From positions 1,100,252 through 1,164,251 of the forward strand of contig KB722743.1 in the NCBI GenBank assembly GCA_000349905.1: DNA of 64,000 nt, in the 5' to 3' direction. Of the stretch, positions 55,401 through 64,000 are shown in pieces (position 1 is the first letter of the stretch; every line of letters starts with the position of its first letter). This DNA comes from Volvariella volvacea V23. Taxonomy: Eukaryota; Basidiomycota; Agaricomycetes; Agaricales; Pluteaceae. The notes beneath the pieces were generated by a model, which saw only the letters and a list, made by a program, of their open reading frames with translations, made no database searches and had not been told where the DNA came from. Both the position numbers and the translations under genes were made by a program.

Positions 55401-57214
55401 TAACCGAGCGGGTTGCATCAAAGTTGCGTCTACCCTTCACCTCATGCGTATACATGAAATGACGCACTATGAATGATTGCATTTCTCTTCTGGATATGCA
55501 CGTCAGTAGGCTGTATTGACCCAGAGTGGGATTCTCATCCTCGGTCGTACGTGCATTGTATTCCAAAGTTGATTCTCCGTCTGACCATTTGATGTGAACG
55601 GAGAGCGTTGTCAAGTGCCACTCAAAGGTATGACGCCATAGTACCAAACCGGTAAGGTCAGGATACAACTGTGGGTTGGGATCTGTTCGGTCTTCCAGAT
55701 TTTTGTATGTGCGCTCCGTACTCCATCAAGAGCTTCCCAGTTGAATTGAATAGATCCGCAGTCTAGAATAGGACTGATCCTAGATGATGCGCACTTATAG
55801 AGTTCAATATGGCTTCATTGCTCAATTGAATGGCTTATATACTACGGATTGATTCAATGCGTGCGGAGCCCGTAGCTGCCGCGGACGCAGTCGGTGCCTG
55901 TTTGTGCTCTCTGGCCGAGGATTGAGCGTAAAACGCAAAAAAAGCATCCACAACAAAGGTATTAGCCTCATGGAACTCGAAAAAGGGTAAGCAATATGAA
56001 GATGGCATCACAACAACGCTGCGGGTTTGCCAACAGCACTGATAACGAATGGTCAGCTGACCTTTCTCCTTTGACCCTCTCTTCCATTTCAATCCCTGCA
56101 TGGTTTCACCTCACGGCTCGGGGCTAGTATACAAGCTTCTAGTGTACAACAGCAGAGAAACTACGTCAGAACCATCAAGCCCGCTTGCAGCTAAGCGCTA
56201 AGCCCTAAGTGACTTGTGCAACCCCCCTTCTCCTACCCTGCCAGTAGCCAATACCTTGGAAGGGAACTATCCCGTGGGGCCCCTAAGTGTTCCCATCGTC
56301 TCCAGCCAGTGAACGAGTGTCGCAGTCTACTCAAAATGCATCGTGCGCAGATTAGAGTCGCACACACACCGAAAGGAAGTTTACCACTCCCTTCAACCTT
56401 TCTGGAAGGCCCCGTAGTCTAATGACAAGCTCCAGGCTCTCATACCACCGATAGACCACCATGCTCGGGCGTTTACCAGCCTGACTGGTATATTGAGCCT
56501 TCCGAATCAGTAGCAGAGATCTACACCCCATTTTGCCTGCCCTCTGCAAAAAGGAACATCAGGTTTTCTGTCATCTTATGAATGAATGAAGTGTGCAATT
56601 CGAGCCAGAACTTCAGAGTAATCTATTCGTAATATCTACTCCTCAGTACACCCTAATTTCGCCCATATAAAGCCCGCGACCGGGCCGTAGTCACAACTGA
56701 AAGCCGATCAACCAATTCAATAATTTATTCCGCATTTTGTGACAGTACCCTCGATCGTATTCGCGGCAGCCCATTTAGCCTTTTATTACTTTTAATATTC
56801 GATGTAGCTCCAAAAGGAAAGGCGGTCCATATCTATACGGATGATTGACTGCCTAGGACTACGCTGAAAATGCTGTTTTTATGAATATATAGGCATGAAG
56901 TGCCAACTGCGGGCCGCCAGAGTGAACCGCATGGCAGGATAAATGAAAGAGAAGCCAACTGTCCATTACAATACATATACACAACATCAATAATTCATAG
57001 GAAACGATGAACTAGTAACAAAGAAAATACCCAACAAAATCGACAATCACAAAGCTATACGAAAAACGAACAAGTAAAGCCGGCATGAATCGCGAGACTA
57101 AAGGTAACAATCATGAAAAAAGAAAAAATCTGTTTAATATGCACTGTGATCATGAAAAGGCAAACCCTTCCCTGCACAAGGTCACCAAACAAGAGGCCAA
57201 CTCCGCATCGTAAA
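52424..57214. other. Long gene-poor region
   Basis: 4.8 kb with no supported gene. Short frames occur throughout; the most protein-like is a minus-strand frame at 55393-55668 (including HLTTLSVHIKWSDGESTLEY) that lacks an ATG and could be a relic exon. No terminal repeats, integrase or reverse transcriptase motifs were seen. Confidence 0.4.
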
Positions 57215-60200
57215 TTATACGTGCAACCTCTTTGAAGGCACATATCCTTGGTTCCTCTCTGGAGATCTAGGCCTTTTTTGTGCACTCGTGGCCGAGTTCA
57301 CAGGGACAGGCCTGGGGCCCACACTACCCATACCCGAGGCCGCACTCGAGGCAGAACTCAACGTCCAACCCTCGGGCACGATGAAGTAGACATCAATTGA
57401 CGGCTTCTTCAATCTCTTCCGCCGCTCGATCTCTTCCCTTGCCTTTCTTTCTTTTTCCTCCCTCTCCCATCTTTCTTGTGCCTCTTCTTGATGATAATAT
57501 GAATATACATTTCCAGCCGCCTCTGAACCAAGAGGCATACCTGAGCTTATCGGACTCGAGTGTACGAGCGATTCTATGTTCATTGATGGCGTTAATGGTA
57601 ATGGTGGAGGCGGCATTTGTTGATATTTTTGGTACATTGATAGATCTTGTTGATACTGCGATGGCGGTTGAAGTGGATGATAACCATACGGGATACCGCT
57701 CTGTGGGGCCGTAACTGTCGTCGTCGTCGTCGTCGTCGTAGGCGTCGGTATAGATTCGACACTCGTAGCTGGGCTAGTTGTAGCTGCCTTGGTTGTAGAC
57801 CGAGTCTGGAAGCTCGGGGGCGGTCTCTTTTTATACTAAAGCGTCAATAAACGATTCATGAAGAAAGAGAGAAGAGCCATAGAAACCCAGGCAGTGAACC
57901 AAAACGGAGGTTTTGAACCAGGAAGGCCAGAGTCCAGCGACGCATCCAAATTTGCGCGAAATAGGCCCAATCCGAATCCAAAGCGATAGATTGGCACGCC
58001 GTAATTTGGTAGCAGCCACGGCCACGGAATGGACGATGGTCGGGATCGAGAGAGAAGGGCATATTTACAACCAGAATTTTGAACAAACGGGGCCGAATTT
58101 GGGTCCAGGTCCAGATGGGCCAAATGCGAAAAAACGAGGGATGCAAGGTGAAGGTAAATAACCACATTCGGTGCACCCGAGAAACATGAGAAATGACCAA
58201 CAATGGCAGGAAAACGCCAATGCAGTGATGAATGTCAAGGGGACACCAGTTACGAGATGAAACCATTCCCCGGGTGAGTGGGATTGCGGGAACGGTGAAG
58301 TTATTGGGCACCAGCCCTCGAATGTGTCCCTGAACCAAGCTCGTGTCCATCCATATCAGCCTAAGAGCCATCCGTATCTACACCCCCCGCGATAAGCCAA
58401 ACCATTCCTATTAAAAATCTCTGCACTCTGTGCAGAGTGAAGAGTTCAACCGACCCCAAAACGTCACCAAAATCCGAAAACACGAGCAACAAAAAAGCAC
58501 GAAAACAAGACACGCTCATACAGAACAAAAAAGAACGAACCAAGCACAGACACAAGAAAAAAAAAACACTCACGCTCTCAAGTTCAGGCTTCCCTCTCCA
58601 CCGAGCCACGGCTTCACAAAACCTCACAGCGGCCCTTTCAATAGGCTCAGCAGGGAACTGCCATGCCAGATCTTCCATATGCGTCGATAGATCGGGCGTT
58701 GATTCTGGTATGTCGTAAAACTGTTCGATAAAAAGAGAAAGGAGAGGGATAAAATTAGCATACGTCGCGGCCATAGATAAAAATGAACAAATGGAGAGAG
58801 AAGATCCAGTTAGAGAGATGGCATCGCGCTGACATAGTAAGCGACAAAGGAGACTGCATACGCGATGCACCATTTCGCCGCCAAACGTTGTCACCACCAC
58901 GAAGATGACAAGAAAAGGCAACACCCAACCCAGGACTCCATCACCCAAGCCTCATATAACGCCTCCCTCCAAGGCATATGCAACCCCTCCAAAAAGCACC
59001 CCAAAATCGTCAATCAGGGTCGCCATATGATGGAACCCACCATCTCTCCAGCTCACACGTCCGAGTCTCAGGCAAAGACGAGTCCAAACGGAGTAGTACC
59101 ATCATGGCATCATAGGATGAAGGGCTGATCGGACGTATGAGAAGATAAAGCGTTACTTTGCTTTCTCCACTTTGCCGTTACGTCCACCCCCCGCCCTCGA
59201 CATGGCGTGGACTGGATTTGCTCTTCACCATGGCCATGACGATAGTCACAATCACAGCCGCCACCACCATCGCCACGAGCGCTATGCCATCCGTGGCTTA
59301 GTTGCAATGCCAATTACTCCTTGAGAGTCAACCCCTGCCGTCAACACAACCACAACCACCGCCTCCACCCTCCAGCGCCCAACCAAACACCAAAACGCAT
59401 AAAAGAAAAGAATAAAAGACAACGAAAATCCACACAACCACTTACCCTCCACAACCGGCCCTTCATCTCCCTCTCATACTCCCTCTGATGCTCAGTCTTC
59501 TCATCCCCCTCCTCCCCTCCATCCTCTCGTTGTCTTTCCGTCTCTAATCCAGTATCGCCACCCGCTTTGCGTCTCGTCTTGCGACGCGTCCGCGCGCGCC
59601 CCCAAAACCCAGGGAACAGTATCCCAACGGCCTCATCCAGCCCAGGCATCTCGTCCGGCTCAAACTCCAAAAACTCGTCCTCCGCCTTGTCTTTGTCTTT
59701 CTCTCTGCCTTTGCCCTTGTTCTCGTTCTTCGAGTTTTGTTGTTGTATGTGAGGCTCGATGATTTCAACCTCATCGTCGCTATCACTCTCGTCCTCCTCG
59801 TCTTCCTCTTCATCGTCCTCGTCATCGCTTTCCTCCTCCTCTAACTGAGGAACGCCGCCCTCCTCGCCCAGCCCGACGCTCAACAAACACTCGACGGCCT
59901 CAAAGCCCCTCCACCCGGCCGTCAAGTAGCCCTCCAGCACGGCCCGGGTCAGCAGCCCCGCCAGGAGGAGGTACCACTCCCTCGTCGGCCTCAGCGCATA
60001 CTCGAATGGCCTATTACTAGCACCGGTGCTGGAGGTGCTGGTTGGAGGAGGCAGAGGTATCGAAGGCGGAGGCAAGCTCAACGCCGAAGCTGATGTTGAC
60101 GCTGAGGCCGAAGGTGAAGTCGAAGCGCCAACTCCAACTCCAACTGCGTGAGCTGTATCAGCACCTGTGACAGCACTCCCTGATGCCTCTACGACACCCC

Positions 60201-62476
60201 CAGAAGCAGGAACAGAAGCACTTCTAGAAGGAGAAGCCGCATACAACCCGGCGGCTGATCGAGCTTGGCCCAGGGTACCAGGATCCTGACGTGTCGTCTG
60301 CTGCTGGTAATACTGCTGTGACAGTTGTTGTTGATGTTGCATCTGCAGCGGCAGCTGCTGACGTCGAAGCGGAGATCGAGGCGGCTGCATCGGCCGCTGT
60401 CCTTGCGCTTGGGCTTGCGCGTCCCTCTGCTGCTGACTCTGCCCAACTTGACTCTGGTTCTGTCCTTGCCCGCCCTGCTGAGCCTGGTACTGCTGCCTCT
60501 GCTTCGCCGCCTGCCTCTGCTTATCCTCCTCCTCCGCGTCCTTGATCTCGTTCCCAAGCTCCATGGCCGCCAGCGCCGACAGCCTGATAAACCTTGGTAT
60601 CAACGAGCTCAGCTTTGCGTTCCCCGAGCCTGTCCACTTCCCTACCCCCGCACTCGCACCCGCACTCGCACCAGCTCCCACACCACTACTGCCAGTGCCA
60701 GCAGCGCGTCCAGGACCAGCACCGCGCGACCGGGACCCAGACCCGCTTCCAGTCCCCGCACCGACCGACGTCCCTGTACCTGGTCCCGATCCAGGCCTTC
60801 CGGCATCGCCATCAGCATTATCTGGATTCCTCCTCCTCAACACGCTGCCCTTCACGCCGTGTCTTAATAACCCAGAGCCAATCCCGCTCCCATCCTGCCA
60901 CCCACCAATCGCCCCCCCCTCTGCCTTACCCATCCCCCCCACGCCTGCTCCCAGTCCGCCTGCGCCAGGGCCCGAAGCTGATGCCGACGACGACGACGGT
61001 GGCAATGACGAGGAAGATGGGCCGGCGCCAGTGGAGGTGCTGGGGTACCCTGCCGCGCGGTTCGCAACATCCGCAAGCGACGAGCCCGCCCTGCCGCGCG
61101 CGCCGGTGTTCACGCTCGGACTGGGCCTCACCGGCGACTTTGCCTCCACGCATATCTGGCACCCCGTGTGCAGGTGTCGCGGGCACCTGAGAGCGGGCGG
61201 GGAGTTGGCGGTGCTTGGATCGGCACCGGCGAGGTACAGGTCCTTCACGCGCTCGTCGGGCTTGATGGAGGATAGAGGGAGCGTGCGCGGGTCTGGTTTT
61301 GTTGGTGGTGGTGGGTAGGGGTAGGGTGGAGGATGATGGCGATGATGGCCGTGGGAGGCGTTGTTGTGCTGGATGATATCAAAAGGTCAAGTCAGATTGA
61401 GATGCATGCGTACGTGTTGCATAGCACACTCACAAAATGCGGGGTATCCTGGGTGTGCAGACCGTACACCACCTCTGATCCTTCAACAGACGAATGTCGC
61501 CGACGATGCGCCCTCTTCGATCTTCTCGATGCGGCCGAGATGGACCTCAGCGTCGCCAGCGCAAGCGGGAGATGGTCGTCCTCCTCCGAAGATGCCGAGC
61601 ACTGATCACGCGACGCCGCTGAGACCGTTGCCGATGACGATGCAGCAGGGGGCTTGCAGGACTGGGACTGGAGTTGCTGATGACGATATGGGGGTGGGGG
61701 CGCCTGTCTCGCGAACAAGTCGTTTATCACCGTACCCAGTGCCAGCCGCAGGCGGACGCCATTCGGCAAGGTGTGTGGATGCGACCTTCTCCCGCTACCA
61801 TTCTGAGCACCACCCCCGCTTCTCGGAGAAGTCGGTGGCGTCGTGAACTCGTCCTCCGGGATCGGGTGCACAGGGGGCGGCTGGTCGAGCATCGAGGTGA
61901 CGACCTTCTCGAGCCCCTCTGCGCGCAGCCGGAGGCTTCGGGCCAGGGGCAGGTCCTGACGCCCCAGCCGCTCCTCTTCGTCGTCGATCTGCGGGTGATC
62001 CGGGTCCCCGCGGGCTCTGAGAATGTCGACCTGCTCGCCTTCGCTGCCTTCCTCATCGTCCTCATCGTAGTTCTCGGGGCGGCGCCGGTGGGTGTAGTTG
62101 GCGGACGAGGGCCCGCCCGTGCGATCTGTCATGCCAAGCTCTGCCCTGGCTTGTGCGAACCGAGTTCTGCCTGTACATACATGATGTGAATATTAGCCCA
62201 CGAGTGTGTAATTAGGAATCGCGACTTGCCATGGACCCAGAGCATATGATCGATGATGAGCGTCCGGGTGCTCTTCTCCCGCGGGGGGATCGAGTGCAGG
62301 TGGTGTGCGTGCTTGTGCGCTGGTGCGCGGAAGATTGGCACCGGCGCGGACGAGGCTGCGCTCAGGCCACTCGTCGGGCCCGGGGTCGAGACGGAATAGG
62401 AGCGTCGCTGGGCCTGGCGCGGGGGGTGCTGCGGCGGTGCTGGCTGGGGCGGCTGGTGCTGCACACGGTGTGCCAT
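57215..62476 (-). CDS. Large conserved-looking fungal protein, unknown function
   Basis: Five exons (62476-62230, 62170-61434, 61368-59446, 58720-58574, 57835-57215) give 1224 residues, all in phase. The N-terminus is Pro/Gln-rich, then comes a block that looks well conserved: HKHAHHLHSIPPREKSTRTL, IIDHMLWVHGRTRFAQARAE, LGMTDRTGGPSS, acidic linker, then LPLARSLRLRAEGLEKVVTS. A long Gly/Ser/Ala/Gln-rich middle follows. Later structured parts are WYLLLAGLLTRAVLEGYLTA, RFYDIPESTPDLSTHMEDLA and IERAAVRFCEAVARWRGKPE. The end has DVYFIVPEGW and KRPRSPERNQGY. Intron 1 has a GC donor (GCAAGT). I do not recognise the family; a nuclear regulatory role would fit the composition but is only a guess. The ATG at 62476 starts MAHRVQHQPPQPAPPQ. 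Confidence 0.78.
57717..57737 (-). repeat. Thr-coding ACG triplet repeat
   Basis: Seven ACG/ACC-type triplets in the last exon of the large unknown gene, encoding a Thr run. Confidence 0.8.
62171..62229 (-). other. GC-AG intron
   Basis: The exon ends CATG and the intron begins GCAAGT and ends GTACAG. Splicing yields MLWVHG-RTRFAQARAELG in frame. No GT donor nearby restores the frame. Confidence 0.75.
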
Positions 62477-63168
62477 CGACGAGAGCAGTGGTGAGCAGAG
62501 GCAAGTCTGTTCAGCGTTTGATAAATCGCGGCTCGATATTCCCCGACCTAGACCTTCCCACACGTCCCCCGGATCAGCCCTCCGCTGTCTCCCTCCCCAC
62601 TCGCAGCCCGCGAGATTCCTCGAAACGAGACATCGCTACAGCCGTACGACGCCCCGCGCAGGCTGTCAGATAATTCGTGCTCTACCGCGCGCTACTCTGG
62701 AACACCCAGCGCTGCAGGTCTGCCGTGATTATCAATCCCACCGGTCCGCGGTTCTGGGGTCCCGTGGGAACCATGCCATAACCATCTTCCTGAACCACCC
62801 GACCGCCCCCACACCAATATTCGACGCGCCTGTGGCGTCGCGTCCGCCGCGCGAGTGCTGTGGATCGCCGCCTCGCGCGGGACCCTTGTGTGCCAATCGA
62901 GCAGTTTCCTGAGCCAATGATCGTCAGAGCCTGCCGCATGTCAATCTATCATTCCGCGCGCTCTACCCTTGTGCACGCGCATGATACCTCCGCCGAGTGC
63001 TAGACCTCGATCTCAACACCTCAATCTCCACATCGACGCTTACATTTCGTAATCCATGACATATACGCCGTCATACTGTCTATACAAGTAGCAGCTATAC
63101 AACCATAAATACCATGCAATATCGTGCCATGCCGTCTCGTCTCACCACCTCTGCCTATATACTGGGCC
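62477..63168. other. Spacer upstream of the large unknown gene
   Basis: 692 bases holding the promoter of the gene starting at 62476. No convincing coding frame or clear TATA element on the minus strand. Confidence 0.4.
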
Positions 63169-64000
63169 TCAATCGTCGTCAACAAGCGTACTCCCCGAAA
63201 GCCAGCTATGCGAGCACGACGGAGTCCCTCTCCTCAGCTCCCTTGTCCTCCTCTGCCCCAGCCCCTGACCCAACCGTGAGCCCTGACCCAGTCGACTATC
63301 CGCCGCGCTACGAGGCAGATAGCTCCCTGCAGGGAACTGTCTCAGCGGTGGACTCAACCTCGCATGCCCGCCCGCACTCCCCGTCGGCACCTGCAGTCTC
63401 AGCGGTGGAGGCGGCACCCATCGCCTGCCATTCCGTCTCTGTCGGTCACCATAGTCGCTCTCCTCCTCCTCCGTCTCCTCCTCTTCCGTAACATCCTCCA
63501 GCTCCTCCCCTCCCCTGCTCAACAACGACAGCTCCACCTCCTCCACAGACTCAAACCTCCCCAGCCCAGCTCTCACCGGCCCCGCTCTCGTCCGAATCGG
63601 CGACAGGCAGTGCGGACACGAGTCCATCTCGCCGGGATTGGAGCTGCCGTGCCCGCGGGTGGACGGAGTGGAGGGTATGATCTGTATCACTGGAACCGCG
63701 AGCGGCCCCGGCACTGCAGCTACGGGCGGTTGCCGCTCAATCTCTGTCTCTCCACCTCCTCCCTCGCCGCCTGCGGCACCAACACCAACGCCCACCGCAG
63801 ACCGTGCGTCTCTAAATCCAATCACGAACGCGGGCCCAAAGTAGACCACAAACGACAGAGATATCAGCCCAACAAGCGAGTTTGTGAGCGCATTGACGAC
63901 GTCTTGATAGAGTGAGCAATGTGGCGACGATGTACTTGGCATTTGGGCAGCAGTAGAAGCAGTCGCAGAAAAGAAGCGGAAGCACCCCGCGCGCAGCGTC
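63169..64000 (-). CDS. Partial membrane-type protein running off the window edge
   Basis: The gene enters from the right edge, so its start is missing. The visible part has a hydrophobic segment (ALTNSLVGLISLSFVVYFGP then AFVIGFRDA), a Gly-rich linker, a Cys pair (SCPHCLSPIRTRAGP), an acidic stretch (EELEDVTEEEETEEEESDYG) and a basic Pro/Arg-rich end at 63169. Just upstream an alternative frame reads FCDCFYCCPNAKYIVATLLT, suggesting another exon or helix, so an intron may lie near 63900. The last 300 bases (63169-63490) also show a plausible open frame on the opposite strand, so strand there is uncertain. No family recognised. Confidence 0.5.
   Translation of the reverse strand, partial: TLRAGCFRFFSATASTAAQMPSTSSPHCSLYQDVVNALTNSLVGLISLSFVVYFGPAFVIGFRDARSAVGVGVGAAGGEGGGGETEIERQPPVAAVPGPLAVPVIQIIPSTPSTRGHGSSNPGEMDSCPHCLSPIRTRAGPVRAGLGRFESVEEVELSLLSRGGEELEDVTEEEETEEEESDYGDRQRRNGRRWVPPPPLRLQVPTGSAGGHARLSPPLRQFPAGSYLPRSAADSRLGQGSRLGQGLGQRRTRELRRGTPSCSHSWLSGSTLVDDD

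Noticed and set aside
55393..55668. Protein-like minus-strand frame in the gene-poor region
   Set aside because: No ATG, no convincing neighbouring exons and no family match, so it is kept only as a possible relic in the region note.
60542..61318. 258-codon Pro/Ala-rich open frame on the plus strand
   Set aside because: It mirrors the low-complexity middle of the large minus-strand gene, whose exons all join in phase.

Overview
This is nuclear DNA of a filamentous basidiomycete, most likely an Agaricomycete; species and family are my guess only. Genes are cut by many short GT-AG introns of about 45 to 65 bases, some exons are only 24 to 50 bases long, and the recognisable genes (AVT3-type vacuolar transporter, three-domain paladin-type phosphatase, CRZ1-like factor) are of fungal type. 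There are no bacterial operons, no Shine-Dalgarno sites and no CRISPR array. I saw no tRNA or rRNA gene and no intact transposon. Two 100-base runs of N (19436-19535 and 36536-36635) are assembly gaps, and each lies inside a gene.

Layout. 1-2.2 kb: AT-richer DNA with one doubtful small gene. 2.3-18.1 kb: a GC-richer, gene-dense block with an AVT3/4-like vacuolar amino acid transporter (minus), a glycosyltransferase-like protein related to the N-terminal part of plant L-arabinokinase (minus), and, divergent from it, a long paladin-like protein with three Cx5R phosphatase signatures (plus). 18.3-19.6 kb: an ankyrin-repeat protein (minus, broken by a gap). 22.2-23.8 kb: a secreted or cell-surface single-pass membrane protein with Gly/Thr-rich and SPGP-type repeats (plus). 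24-43.9 kb: an accessory-looking block of small genes in long gene-poor spacers. It holds two tandem, complete paralogues of a secreted protein of unknown function (minus, eight exons each), then five small C2H2 zinc-finger genes (plus). 43.9-52.4 kb: a leucine-rich repeat protein (minus), a membrane protein with an extraordinarily cysteine-rich tail (plus), and a CRZ1-like zinc-finger transcription factor (minus). 52.4-57.2 kb: no supported gene. 57.2-64 kb: a 1224-residue protein I cannot name (minus) and a partial membrane-type gene running off the right edge (minus).

The most interesting structure is the zinc-finger group. Four of the five small genes, and the CRZ1-like gene 8 to 20 kb away, carry an intron in exactly the same codon and phase inside their first finger. 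This suggests that the small genes descend from a CRZ1-like parent and spread locally. Next to them the two secreted paralogues keep the same eight-exon plan, with five of eight exons identical in length, and all reading frames close. These small accessory genes are therefore probably live coding genes and not debris. Exon models here were built by hand from splice signals, and the phases were checked arithmetically where exon coordinates are given.
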